Source: Paulownia fortunei (Eukaryota; Streptophyta; Magnoliopsida; Lamiales; Paulowniaceae). From it: a DNA stretch of 64,000 bases. The notes below the pieces were generated by a model that did no database searches, was not told the DNA's origin, and was given only the letters and a program-made list of their open reading frames with translations. The DNA is taken from positions 17,712,278 through 17,776,277 of the forward strand of contig CM033114.1 in NCBI GenBank assembly GCA_019321725.1, in the 5' to 3' direction. The first letter of the stretch is position 1, and each line of letters starts with the position of its first letter. The translations under genes were made by a program, and so were the position numbers. Shown here one piece after another: positions 23,764-41,082 of the stretch.

Positions 23764-24176
23764 TGTGGTATGAATTCAAATCCTCAAACGTTAGCTCCTC
23801 GTGAGCTTTTTTTAGGTAGGTTTCTACCTGCAACACACACAAATTGTTAGGGTGCCGGGGTTATCCCGACCAAAATCCTTCGACGCTCAAGTCAAAACCA
23901 GAGCAAGATGAATAATTTAAAAGCAGAAAACTAAATAAAATTGAATACGTTTTAGTGAGGAAAGATGAGGGGTATTTATAATATTAATGTAAGAGTTTTC
24001 GTAGGTTTGGATCTTATGGTGTGAGTAGGCTTAACTTAAACATTATAATCTAATCGTGTGTACTGATGTGAATCTCATAAACTTGACCTATCGACTCTTA
24101 TCTTTGTTCCAACTTATAATTCGAATGAACCTTTTGAACTTAATTTATTGGGCTATTTTGGGCCAATGTCTCATCA
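23764..24176 (-). repeat. 5' LTR of the Ty3/gypsy-type element
   Basis: Partner of 19266-19683. On the minus strand it starts TGATGAGACATTGGCCC and ends ATACCACA, with TATAAATACCCC as probable promoter. Confidence 0.85.
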
Positions 24177-24884
24177 TAAATTATGTGCAAAGTGTTCATT
24201 TTGTTCTACTCACATTTGACCAACTTGATAATTTATTGATAGTCATCTTGTTTGTTGTCATGAAAATCCACAAAATTAAATGTTCAAAATGTCCATAATA
24301 GAGGACTATCACTAAATTATCAGGTCCGCCGATGAGAGTAGAACAAAATAAATATCTATGTTTGTCAATTGGACCCTCTACATGTACAACTGGACGACCA
24401 AAACAAAATCAATCATCCTCAGTATGAAAAGTGGTTGGTCGCATTTTTTGTCATGCCAACTGGATTAATACAAAATCATGTGTCTTCTTTTGAAAGGCAC
24501 ATTTGTCGACATTCTCATCATTCCATAGAGCATTTGGCTTATATTTCCATCCTCAAGCGGCATTGAATGCACTTGTTCGTGGTTTGCATTGTGTACTTGA
24601 GCAACTCAAGCAAATGATAATGAAAGATACTAAGATAGGAAATGCGATATAATGAAATCGACTATCAATTTGGGAATTAAATAAGGATAATTTGGTCACA
24701 TGTATATTATTACACATAATAGTTCATCAAAATATACTTATAATAAATCATCCAAATAATTTTATTAAATACACATAATATTTAATTAATAAATTCATAT
24801 AATTCTTGAATCTTTTTACATTATTCAATAATCATCTCTCTTGTCGTATGAGGAAGTAGACGACGCGCGTTAGTAAGTTCTTTG
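24177..24884. other. intergenic region
   Basis: A 65-codon open frame at 24369-24566 has no recognisable domain. Nothing else is seen. Confidence 0.4.
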
Positions 24885-25222
24885 TTCTTTTTTTTTGTGG
24901 TGATTTTTTTATTTTACTTTTCTCCATCACATTATTATAAGTTGAATGACTAAATCATACTACTTTTCCAATTATATCTAAATGCAGGGGCTTTGTTGTA
25001 AACTTGTAAGCCTGCCCTTACGTTTTCCTTTTCTTTCCTATAAGCTCCCTTCTCGTCATCTTCAACTTGCATAATCATCCTCTGCAAATCAAAACAACGC
25101 TCAAGGTTCAACACAAATAGTGAGAGAAAAAAAATTATTTATAGAGAAGAAATATGTACCATCCGACAAGAGGTGGAGTTCGCAGCGGTCGTGATCGTAA
25201 GCCCTCTTTTTCCTTTATTTCT
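24885..25222 (+). pseudogene. promoter/exon-1 fragment of an MMTAG2-like gene (copy 2)
   Basis: An ATG at 25154 opens MYHPTRGGVRSGRD, followed after one more base (C, 25196) by a GTAAG donor. This is the N-terminus and first intron phase of the plant homologue of 'multiple myeloma tumor-associated protein 2' (the family begins MYHPxRGGVRGGRDQ; C+AG would restore Gln). About 230 bases upstream also match copy 1 at 18755. The conserved continuation (WDDVKxDKHRENYLGHS) is not found in the following 2 kb, so this is an exon-1 fragment, not a gene. A distant second exon outside my search cannot be excluded. Confidence 0.6.
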
Positions 25223-26620
25223 AGGTTTTCTGACAAATATGGTTATTTGATTCAGAAAAAAATATTTAGCTATTTATGTCCATTATTAAATTAATTTATG
25301 AATCATATAATATTTAATTTATGAACTTTAAAAAGATAACATATTGATTAACTTGAAAATAATTTTTTATTTTTATTTTTTGAGAGACTAAACTCTCGCA
25401 AACATTATGTTACTATTATAAAAATGCAGAATTAAATAATTAGATTTAGAGTAAAACAAAAGTTGTTATTTTAATTTTTTAATAATTACACCATATTACT
25501 CAATTTAATTTTGGAGTGGAAATAATTCCACCATACAAATTTTTATAAAATTGAACATTAAATCAAACTTTAATATATTTTATTTTTGAACCATTTATAT
25601 ATAAATATAAAACTTTATCATTTTACTTTTTTAAATAAAATCAATAACTAAAGTGAGAAAGATCGACTAAATGCTATTATATAAAATTTTATTTTGACTA
25701 TTTTACCCATAAAATGTAGTGCGAACGCACAAATAAATAATTTTCCAACAAAGTATTATAAAAAAATGGGGTGAAAAATTAAGAGTCTATTTTGTTTTAT
25801 TTTCAAACTCTATGTGAGTAAAATAATAATTTCACTAGGTTTTCGTATCTAAATAATAATATGTTTGGATTAGTTATATTTCTATGTTAACTTAATAAGT
25901 TTGTAAATGAAAATTATAATTATTTTATGATTTTTTTTATATAAAATTAAAAATATTGGAAGGTTGAAAATAAATTTTGGTAGGTGTATAAGAAGACATG
26001 TAGGTTTAAAAATAAATTAAATTTTGATAAAAATGAGTTAAATAAATATATTTTAAAATTTTAAATAATAAATAATTTTAAAAACACCAAAAATGAAAAT
26101 AAACAAACCCTTATTGAGTCGCTTACTTTATTGAGTGGGATATGAGATGATTGATAAAAAAATATGATAAATTGTAGGATATAAATTATATTATTAATAA
26201 ATATTTTGTGTACTTAGATTGATTGTACGAGTGATATTTTAATACAAAATTTGATCAAATATATACATTGTTGGATAATTATTGTAATAATAATCATATG
26301 ACCAAAGTGCCCTTTCTCATATTCCAAATGTTTAGCAGTCCCTTGCCTTATATTTTTTTCTTTTCTAATTTCCTAGAATACTATACTAAATTTTTTTATT
26401 TGTTTGTTTTTCAATAATTAAAAATTACATATGATTCATAAAATTACTCATCAGAATTTCAAATTGTCATATTTAAAATGTCAATTAAAGAAACTTATAA
26501 TTATGAATTTTATTAAAGAAGGTTAAAAATTATAAGAAAGAAAAAATATTAAAAATAAAGCAAAAAATTGTGAATTGGAACAGAGGAATTCTTGTAAGCC
26601 ATGTCCATGTTCATTTTTCA
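25223..26620. other. AT-rich intergenic region
   Basis: No gene, repeat or element recognised. Confidence 0.5.
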
Positions 26621-26629
26621 CCTCTTTAG

Positions 26630-26773
26630 ATGCGCTCTTCGCTGAGATTATTGGCTAGAAATGGTCGGCCTTTACAAGCTCCATCTACTTCTATGCAAGA
26701 GCCAGCGTTAGCTGCCATCAAAATTAATGATGTAAAGAAGGGTAAAGAAGAGGTAAATACCGAAGAAACTTGA
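26630..26773 (+). CDS. unassigned short open frame (47 codons)
   Basis: The frame begins MRSSLRLLARNGRPLQAP and ends KKGKEEVNTEET. The Arg/Leu-rich start could be a mitochondrial leader, and a GT donor follows GAAGAG at 26753, so it may be the first exon of a short or decayed gene. No family is recognised, and an 80-codon frame overlaps on the other strand. Low confidence. Confidence 0.2.
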   Translation: MRSSLRLLARNGRPLQAPSTSMQEPALAAIKINDVKKGKEEVNTEET

Positions 26774-27196
26774 ATACAGCCGCATACCTCATCGACGGTG
26801 GTGAAGAAACTGAAGAAAGCCGGAGGATGATAGTGCCGAGGTTTGCACCGAAGCTTCATGGGTTCCACTGATATACGATTATTTTTTGGTATAAAATGGA
26901 AGGGCAGATATGGTGTTTCACATTAAATTTTAGGGATAAAATGAGAATTTAAACTCCGGCATAGATGGTGGACCTTATTGGATAAATGAATCCTACCCCT
27001 TGAGCCGAATTATAATCAGTCGAAAATTCAAAATTGTATCGGGCTTCAGGTTATTAATTAGGCCACTATCACATAAAGTATTCAATTGATTGGATTGAAT
27101 AAATTAATAAATCAGACCTAATAAGTGAAAAGTAAACGAGGCATGAACTAAAATATAAGTTTAGGAATACTAGCGTGACTTGTCCTAAACATTTTC

Positions 27197-27211
27197 TTAT
27201 ATATATATATA
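27197..27211 (+). promoter_or_regulatory. TATA-rich core promoter of the AMMECR1 homologue
   Basis: A tatatatatatata tract lies about 250 bases upstream of the ATG and is followed by a pyrimidine-rich stretch (ccaccctctctc) typical of plant 5' leaders. Confidence 0.45.
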
Positions 27212-27458
27212 TGTATGCATATGTATTTCTTTTCCACCCTCTCTCAATTATTCTCGGAACCAAACCTCAAAAGGAAGAAAGAGAGTCCCTCACTCCATCT
27301 CCATTCCTACACCCAAAACTTTCCTCTCTCAAACCCTAGTTCAATTCCGTCCCATTGCTTGAAAATTGTTTGCCAATCGGTCGCAATCCGATCGATCAAA
27401 TTTAACCGATTGATTATTTCTATTGTAACAAAAAGGGACTTTTCTTTTTTTCGAAAAA

Positions 27459-32084
<4,626 letters not shown>

Positions 32085-34340
32085 TAGATTCTTTACCTTC
32101 CATTTGAGCCGCAAAACTATTCGGCCGATAGGGAAGGTAATTCATTTAAACAAAATGTGGGAAGCAACTAATTCTTATTCCATCCTGTTCAGTAATTATT
32201 TACTTCCTATCTTTCCTAATGTTATTTGCCAACTGCACGGAATCAACGTCCAAAAGCTTCTCTGGGACAAAGCTGCAATGTTGTATAACTTGTGTCATTG
32301 TAATGTAATTTGTCTATGTTGTGTTCAAGCATAAGTATTCTCCATTGATCTGATCTCTGATTTGCACATTTTTTCATGCGTCATTGCTTCATTTTACTAT
32401 TGCTTGTTATTTCATTCATCTCAATCTAGTTTGGAAGCATCCACATCAAACTAGTTGAACAAAGTAAGTAGTAAAAATATTTGTTTTCTGTTAAATGGAT
32501 TCTCTCTTTTCAATGCCCGAAATGTAGATAGAGTGGTGAAGATTTTGTCAATAAATTATAGGGATTTTGCCAGTAAATTCTGAAGTTTGCAACTTGATGA
32601 GGGGGTACCCGCAAGTAATGAGCTTGCAGTGCTGGATACACGATACTAATATCAATGTAGCAGGAATAGGAGGAAACTTGCAATATAAGTGGAGCCCGGA
32701 CTATATTGCGATTCCTTGCTAGCCGAAGCTTGTGACTCTGATTCGTCATTCCCTTTTCTCATGAAACACTTGTAGGGTGAGAACCTAGGCATATTTAGCT
32801 TGGGGTGAGCTTAAGTATGTCGCGATGTTGCAACGTGTTTTAGGTAAAAACAATTTGAAAAATGAATTTATAATACTGTGTTTGCTTTTTAAAAAATTTG
32901 GGAGATTTAATCTATGAAATTATATTTTCTAAGATATTGTTCGGTTATGAGTTTTTTAAAAATTAAAAAATAACATTCAAAAATATTTTTTTTCACTTTC
33001 AAAAAATATTTCACATCCAAATATATTTTCATAAAAAATGTATATTGTATCAACTGTAATTATTAAATTTTCATCATATGTACAAACATATCTTTAAAAC
33101 TCCTAAGCTACCCAAATAAAATTGATTTTATAAATTCCCTTTCAATAAAAGAGCATATATATACACTTGTTGCTGATTTTGGGCACCACACTTGTTCCTT
33201 CATGAGTTTATATATGTACTTGTGATATGAGTCCTTGCTTAACCCTCGACCCATCCCTAATTGGTTTCCTCCTCCCCCCACCCCACCACAACCCAAAAAA
33301 AGAAAAAAAAAAAAAAGAGAGAGAGAGAGAGAAAACCAGTACGCAAACCTTATTCATGAACACTAGCATCTAATATCGATATACTTTTTACCTTTATTAA
33401 AAAAAAAAGAGATAGAGAGAAAATGTCAGGATAGTAGGTCAAACCTAGTAATACTAGGTCATGGACCCTTCCAATGAAATTGATCTAATTTAACTTATAT
33501 GCTTAAATCTAGTAATACTAGGTCATGGACCCTTCCAATGAAATTGGTCTAATTGAACTCATATGCTTAGTAATGCACCTTCAAGATCCATAACAATTGA
33601 AACACTTTCACCATATAAAACTTAATTCCATGTCTTGAAACGTTCTAGCCAATCGCTTAGAAGTTAAATTCTGAATAAAATAATTAAAGCATAAAACTTT
33701 TATAAATTAATAAATTATTCATTTATTGATAAATAATAATATAAAAATGATATATTTTAATAGTTCCAACAATACTCATTTTTACTATAATCATATTTGA
33801 AGTTTTCATTTGAGTCATTTGGGTACTACTAATAACTTTTATTTAATTGGTTTGATTACACGAAATCAATCCACAATATTCTGTATTAGTCATGAATTGG
33901 CCCATTTTGGACATAGCCCAATTAGATATATTACTTTGACCCAACTTGATCCAACCCGCCCATTTGCCACCCTCTCTTATCTTAACGTTGTATAACTGAG
34001 GTCTAGATCCTGATTACAAGCAATGCTCTGATCCCTTCAGATATAATCAGTAAATCAACTTCTTAGAATTTAGAACAGAAAATTCCATACAAGTTGGGAA
34101 AGAACAAATTTTTGACCCATCCATGAACTTTGAAAAGCTTAAACAAAATAGAGGGGAAGGGTGATGGATAGAAGAAAGAGGTCAAGCTTTCTATGCCTGA
34201 GAAACTTAATACAGTGACAGAAAAAATATGCAGAACAACTTCATCAAGTCAGAGGTTTTAATCAGCTGCGGCTAGTTCTCATCCACCAAGTCCTGATATT
34301 GAAGCAAAACATAGAACTTCTTAAACCGTAAACATGGTTT
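32085..34340. other. 3' UTR of the AMMECR1 homologue and intergenic region
   Basis: No further gene is seen. A GA microsatellite (33315-33332) and a 64-bp tandem duplication (33445-33572) occur here. Confidence 0.5.
33445..33572. repeat. 64-bp tandem duplication
   Basis: Units start with ctagtaatactaggtcatgg at 33445 and at 33509 and differ at only a few positions, so the duplication is fairly recent. Confidence 0.9.
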
Positions 34341-37300
34341 TCACATCTTCAAGTCTGTTGTCCATGTCCCTTGAACGCTAGGATGTTTGGTCACGTGCCT
34401 TGTCTTCAGCTTCACCACCTTCCTTCCCTGGGCATTCCTTAACCTGGTCATGCATTGGAGTATTTCCTCTGGGGTCATGTTCTTGACACAGACAACCCGC
34501 TCATTCTTGTTTTCTGCGTAATAAATGAATAAAAAGCCCTGGTTAAACTCGGATGAATCCTGGATGAGAAGATTAAATGCTTATGCTTCAATCTACTGTA
34601 TGGTGGAGGAAAATGTGATTGGAGAGGATTTAAACCAAAGTTTTATATGATAAAAGTAGCTAAAAGTCATGCAATGCAAGCAGCAGAACAAGAAAAGGGA
34701 AAAACAAGAAAAGAAAAAGAATTGAAAACAGCAAAATCATTTCAGATGGCAATGATGATATAAGCCAGACATGACTGGTTGACCCTAACCATTTTGACTG
34801 TAGACTACAACCAGTACGCTAGAAGCAGCCTTGTAAGCTTTTCCGTCCACTAAGACTTAAAACCAAATCAATTGGAAATTTTATTCTTTCTATTAGAACC
34901 TCAGAAATATGGTTCAACCTCAAGCCATTAAATTGAACTAATCTGAAAGAACCACACAAATTATCTCTTATTCATCCCATCAGATTTAATCTAACGCCAC
35001 CACCCACCCACTCAAACAACACACAAACAAATACAGAACTCCATTCAGTTTCCTAGAACCACTTCATAATTGGGCAATACTTAAAACCTAGTTTACTAGA
35101 TCAGAGCAGCTTCCTCCAACCAGGATGTACTAAGCACAAAGTTCCAAGTGTTGTGGTAGTCACGTGAGCATCTAAAATGACCTTATTTGTTCCCATTTTA
35201 GAACACCCCTTCAACTACAGTCAAATTACAAAACTATCCCTACTATTTGCATAATTACACTGACACCCTCCGTCAGTGTCAATGAAGTTTGTATTACAGA
35301 TTCACACCTTCTAACCTTTTCCGGAAAAACAAAGGGCTTGAATTGCCAACTTTACTCCTGGCAACTTGATCTTTAGCTTTGACCAGATTTTTTGGCACCA
35401 AAATGCCCTTTCAAATAGTTATAATATTTGACTATAATATAATTAATGAATAACTATCAATTCTCACTAAGCGAATAAATGATAATCAAATAATCAAATA
35501 CTTACTTAAATAATTAGTTCATTATTTTTAGCTTTCATTTTAGCAAATTTCTTACTTCTTAACCAATCAAATAATTGATAATTAATATCAAACAATGAAT
35601 AATTTACTATTTTTAACTAATAAAATAATTAATATGTGATCTTAATCTTTAGCTAATCAAATAATTAATAATCAAATGATTCATCTTTTACCAACCAAAT
35701 GCTTAATAATCAAATAATGAATAAATTATTATTTTTAACTAAAAAACAATTCAAAACAATTATTTAACTAATCAAAGTATCAATACCTAAAAAAGTAATT
35801 TAACTATTTAACTATGATCAAATACATAAAAATCAAAGAAACTAAATAGAATAAGAATGGAATATTAATTTTTTTAATTTCGCATTTACTATTTTTCTCT
35901 GCCTTTTTCCCTTTTTTTCTCCCTTCTTCAACCCCCGTTACCATCCCCTCCCATCCTTTCCCCAAACCCCACCACCAACTCCCGCCCCCCACCCCCCGCT
36001 CTGCTGCCAACTGCAACCCCTACCCAACCTCCACCCCCCCACCCTGCCCTACTCCAACCTCGTTCCACCCATCCCCAACCCCATAAAACCCACTCCAAAA
36101 TATATGTATATGTATGTATATATGTGTTTATATATATGTATATACCTCTGTGTGAGTGTGTGTAAAAGAAAGAAAAAAAAGAGAGATTCTAGAGAGAAAA
36201 AGGCAGGGCCTTTTGGCATTTGAAAATTTTTGACAGGAGTAAACAGGTGCACAATTCTCTTATTTTTGTTCATTTTTTTTAGATTTTTTGGGCTATTTAA
36301 TAGAGGGGTAAATTGGTCTTTTCTCTTATTCAAGCTACTTTTTTGGCCAGAAAAAACTGATAGGAGAGTTAGTGTAATTATGCAAACAATAAGGGTAGTT
36401 TATGCAATTTGACCATAGTTGAGGGGGTGTCTCGGTAATTATTCTAAAAAATTTCCTTCTTTTTCGCTTGTTAATAACATGTCTAAACCATAGGCCATTT
36501 CTTTAGATAACTCATAGTGAACAGTTTGATCGTTCTTTGTCCACGTTAACATGAAAGCTCAAGTCAATACACTAAAACCAACCCAAAAGACAATGTGGTA
36601 AGCGAAATTTTGTCATGAAGTAATAAAATATAATCACATTAAATTTCAGAATAATGCTCATAATACCATAAAGAAGTGTCATGAACAAACAATATTTCAA
36701 ATTAAACTTATTACCATGGATAAAAAATCCCATTTCCATGATATGTTTCAAGTTGTTAATTTTTAGAAACTTTTCGAAAACATAATAGAAAAATCATAAA
36801 ATGAAAAAGACATGCAAAAAAAATCACACAAAATGAGAAATATTATATTGTTTATGAAATTTGAGCATGTTAATCCAATCTTTAAATTCTTTTCAGCCAA
36901 CTTTGTTAATCAATTTTTTAGTGTCGTGTGGCAATATGCAAGATCAGAATACAACAAATTTGACTAGCCAGTAGTTTGACAATTGAAATTTTATATATAA
37001 GTACAGGAACCTCAATAAAATGGTTATGTAATAAAGTGTAAATATATTTTATAGAAATAGTCAATAGTCTATAGTTATCAAATAAAATATTTGAATATTG
37101 TGTGATACAAATGAATCATATATTGAAAACTATAAAGAAAATATAAGAGTTCATTGAAAAATAAGAAAAGATAGTTTCGCAAGAAACTAAAGGGTTTCGT
37201 AGGAAAAATAGGAAACAAGGGAGTTTCCTAGGAAAGTGAAAATTTTCAAAAATACCCTCTATTTGAGTATCCATTGTTGAAATTGGAAACTTTTCCATTC

Positions 37301-40078
37301 TTTCAGTGAAAATGTACGGAAATTTTAATCCATGTTTATTACAAAATCCAAATGAACTTAAACATGCTAATTTTATATGTATAAAAACGAGATAAAGACT
37401 TGAAACCTTTTTGTTATTAGATAGTTGTACTTTGAAAAAGGGCACAGAGGTTGCGCGCGTAGGTTTTTGTCTGATTGTGTTCTTTCCTTCTTCTTTCTTT
37501 TTTCTTCTAATAAGTCACCTAGTTTTTTTTATTAATTGAGACCTACTTATTTTGTAAGCCATTTCGACCGTAAAGTAGTACTGTTAACTCTATCATCCTC
37601 TTCAAGAACTTTTAGTCCTTTCCATTGAATTTTCCTATTTTCTAACCGGAGTCAAGAAAGTCGATCCTTAATAGAATTTGAACGTTTTACACCTTTAAAT
37701 GGATTTTTGGGAAAGTTGAGAGGGTTCAATTGAGCCCACTCAACTCCATGTGGCTCCACCCATGCCAAAACCGTGATGAAAAAGAAATTTTCCATTAAGC
37801 ATTAAGTTCCTGTCTGGAGTTCAAATCAAATGGTGACAGGATAATCTTGATTCAACTGCAATCTAGCAACACATCACATCCCCGACTGTTATCAGACAAT
37901 GAATCCATTGCCAACTTACATAGGTGTTTGATCTAAACCACGCCTGTTATTGCCTTTTGCTTCAGTGCTTAATCCATTTGGATATCAAAGGAAATGGAAA
38001 ACGATGTCAGATGTTTTTGGCTGGAAATTTAGGCCATATAGGTTGCAGGACCTGAAAAAATCTTAATTAGGGTGCTTTGGCGATGGAAACCTTAAGGCTC
38101 ACAGGAAATTTGTCTCTACAAATACATGAACTTAAGGATTACTCCCAGTGAAAACTCCAAATACCCATTGAGAAAACCAACCCTAACTATATTTAATAAA
38201 TGAGAGCATTTTTTTTTAATGAGGCAACAATCAGTTATTAGATTTACCTTTTATCGTAACCTAGTTCTTAATAAAGTCTCACATGCTCAACTTGATATGT
38301 GGCATTTTGTGCTACTAATGCAGCAAATGTGTAGGAAAAAGTCCTTCAAAGTAGGTTTGAGCCAAACTATGTCCTTGATCTCCATAGGGACCCATGAGTC
38401 AAGCATGCACACCAGCCTCTCCATCCATTATGGTATAACAGGTTCTCTAAAGTATTATCCATGAGCACCATGACATAGGAGATCAACAGAGAGAGAGAGA
38501 ATCCAGCAAGCTTGCTTTTATGAATACTACTATACAGAAAAACCCAATAAGTTGGCATAAGGTTTCATCTTCAAGTGTGCAGTCAGAATGAGCAATACTT
38601 CGGACAGGCAAACAAGTTTGCATGTTAAAGATTATCAGGATATGAGTTATACAATAAACTTTCCTCGGTCAAAGAGGTGTTAATTTGAGTCAATTCATCC
38701 CAGGCTGAACAAAGTTATTTTCAGATGCAGATATTCCAACAATTAAGAACAAGACCAAAAACCATATATCAGGCACAGAGAGAGAGAGAGAGAGAGAGAG
38801 ATCTCACTATATAATCCCTTTAAAAGTGGATGATAACCACGATTTAGCTCAGTGACCACCTCAAGCTGGGGATTATTCTCTCTAAAAGCTGACAGATGAG
38901 ATTCCATAAATGCTCTAAACCAAATAAAAAAATAGTTAGTCCAGTTTTATAATCAAATTGCTAGTCCTGTTTCACATGAGATCAATAACATGAAGCCGCT
39001 GCTAATCATATGTAAATCTAACCACCGAATATTAGTATAGGAGTATGGACACTCTGACGATACCAATGTATATGGACCAGTATCTAAAGTATGGACATTG
39101 AGGAATGATATCAGATCCAAAGATGCAATTCTCTTAGAAAATCTAATAGGCATACCCTATTTCAGTAACTTTCATCAAAATAATTCATAGTCATACCCTA
39201 TTTATTGGGCTAAAATGGAAGGTTTTATAGTCACATATGTCATGGTATCTGGAATGCATGAGCCTCCATGTATCAATGTCTATGGCCTACTTCTTTGGAA
39301 GCCCTCGCATTATCAAATCCTACTTACTTCATACTTAAACTTCAATCAGCATTAAGCCGGCCAAATATGTGCACCAGCAAAAGAATCACTGTCATAAACA
39401 AGTTAAATAAATCTTGTCAGACCGATAAACCTCTTTTAAAAATGTGGATCGGTTAAACTCTCATGAGTTACATGATTTTTCCAATTATTGAAATTAATCG
39501 CCTATAATTTCTAGAAAAACTATTCTGCAAAACCTAAATGCTCTTATGCTTTTCCTTTCCATTCTCCAAGACTACTGACCAAAAATTAAAAAAAAAAGGA
39601 AAGAATTGAAACAGCTACTGACTCCCTTTACTCTTCTAAACTGGAAAAATAAAATCAAAATGATCCTCATTTCTTCTACCAGAATGGTTTGTCCTTTGTT
39701 ACAAAATGAATCCAGATGAATCCAGTAATCAAAGATCATCCCATACAGTAAAACCAGTTCATTAGAAACCTTAAACCAAGGCCACAAATTGTGCTGTGTC
39801 TATATAAAATTTATGCCATTTTATTTCAATTACAAACATTAATCTTTTCCGTGAAAAATCCCTACAATTTATTTCTTAAGAACTACGCAAAACCCATATA
39901 CCAATTTTTTATTTCTTTTGGAAAAAACAATGAATATAAAAATTATAAATATAGAGAAACAAAAATTGAAGAAAGAAAAAAATGCAAATTACATTCACCT
40001 GATGCCTCTGCTACTGCCACCCCAATTGCAGAAACTAACAATTAGCTTTTGCAGTTGCCACACGCCCCTGAGTGCCAT
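34341..40078 (-). CDS. mitochondrial ribosomal large-subunit protein mL43 (L51/S25/CI-B8 family)
   Basis: Three minus-strand exons, 40078-39999, 38914-38808 and 34513-34341, join in frame to give 119 residues, the same length as plant homologues. Exon 1 reads MALRGVWQLQKLIVSFCNWG; exon 2 AFMESHLSAFRENNPQLEVV; exon 3 NKNERVVCVKNMTPEEILQC and, at the C-terminus, 'TRHVTKHPSVQGTWTTDLKM'. This is the thioredoxin-like L51_S25_CI-B8 domain shared by mL43 and complex I subunit NDUFA2/B8; the 'HPSVQGTW' ending places it with mL43. It acts in the mitoribosome large subunit. Split codons (R27, K63) are restored at both junctions. An upstream in-frame ATG at 40177 would add 33 Lys/Glu-rich residues and is not conserved. 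Intron 1 is 1084 bp and intron 2 is 4294 bp, containing a TIR element. Confidence 0.94.
35195..36452. mobile_element. non-autonomous TIR element (MITE-like) in mL43 intron 2
   Basis: The sequence at 35195-35290 (tttagaacaccccttcaact, then agtcaaatta) is matched by the reverse complement of 36340-36452 over about 90 bases, sharing 'tttgcataattacact' among other words. The left arm lacks about 12 bases present in the right arm. The interior is AT-rich on the left and strongly C-rich at 35930-36060, with no transposase. I found no clear target-site duplication; the superfamily is unassigned. Confidence 0.65.
38776..38801. repeat. (AG)n microsatellite beside a splice donor
   Basis: Thirteen AG units. 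On the gene strand the tract begins directly after GTGAGA of the mL43 intron-2 donor. Confidence 0.9.
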
Positions 40079-41082
40079 TTCTTCTTCTATTTTTTCCTCT
40101 TTTATTAAAGATTTGAGCTTTAAAAACTCAGAGAGAAAGGGAAAGAGTTCAAGTTTTAAATATTCAGACTTCAACACTCACTAGGGAAAAGCTTGGAGGC
40201 GTTGTAGGAACCGGTTCTCTTATAATTCGGCCGGTTCAATGAACCTCTACGGTTCAGCTCGGATTTCCTTTTTCTCAATTTGTTTTCTTTTTTCCGTTTG
40301 TTTTCTTTTTCCCTTATTCAAATTTCTTTTCTGTTTATTTGCTAATTTAATTTGTTTGGGTTAAAACTTAAAGATTTCCCCTACTCTTAGAAGGTTCATT
40401 ATGTCTCTTAATGATTAAAATTCAACTCGTATAATTTTATTAGTTATTTTTATGTGATAATGTAAACAGTAAATACGTTATAAATTTTTTTATGATGCAT
40501 TATATCTTAAATAATGATGTAGTGATGTTTGAAATAATAAGAATTTGAAGGTCGATTTTTCTCAATTATCTAATTGAATGATGGTTTCACAAACCATAAG
40601 AGACGTATAACGATAATCCTCTGGTCAAATCAGAATCAGTACAAACAAATATTTAAAGAGAGATGAAAGTATAAAAAAAGAATAAATACGTCATAAATGA
40701 AATAATATTTATAAGTGCTAAAAACAAATCACACTCCTACTCTCACTATGCATCCACTCTTGATCTCATTAAATTAAGATTATTTTTTATTATTAGAGCT
40801 TTATGAATATTACAGACTCCATAAAAAAATTGTAGGACAAAATAAAGTTATAATTTGATTAAAATGAAGAATGCTTTTGGATCAATTTATATGACACTAA
40901 AGAGCAACGAATTGAACAACTTTTTTAGGGAACAAACATTTCACTATAAGAAGTAATGGAACCAATGGTATTCTTTGAGGATACCAATTGCAAATTTTCT
41001 ATAATTATATATTGTGATAGTTATATATAATAATGCTGTGAAGATTAAGTGATTGTGTCAAAATTTGATTAAACATATGACC

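Larger units (their letters stand above)
19266..24176 (-). mobile_element. defective Ty3/gypsy-type LTR retrotransposon, gag only
   Basis: Two direct repeats of about 415 bp (19266-19683 and 23764-24176) flank 4.1 kb. Read on the minus strand each repeat begins TGATGAG and ends ACCACA (TG...CA) and contains a conserved TATAAATACCCC promoter box, so transcription runs right to left. Next to the left-hand repeat the minus strand has a purine-rich tract (GAGAGTGAAGAGG), a possible polypurine tract. Inside, from the 5' end, are a gag relic with stops (about 23040-22200), a 134-bp tandem duplication upstream of it, and downstream no protease, RT or integrase but repeat-rich sequence. The two LTRs differ visibly, so the insertion is old. 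I could not find a convincing target-site duplication or a tRNA-Met primer site. It resembles a LARD-like non-autonomous derivative. Confidence 0.8.

Noticed and set aside
24369..24566. 65-codon frame after the gypsy-type element
   Set aside because: No domain recognised and no second supporting signal.
37116..37445. 109-codon minus-strand frame in mL43 intron 2
   Set aside because: AT-rich, Phe/Ile/Ser-rich composition without motifs; no splice support.
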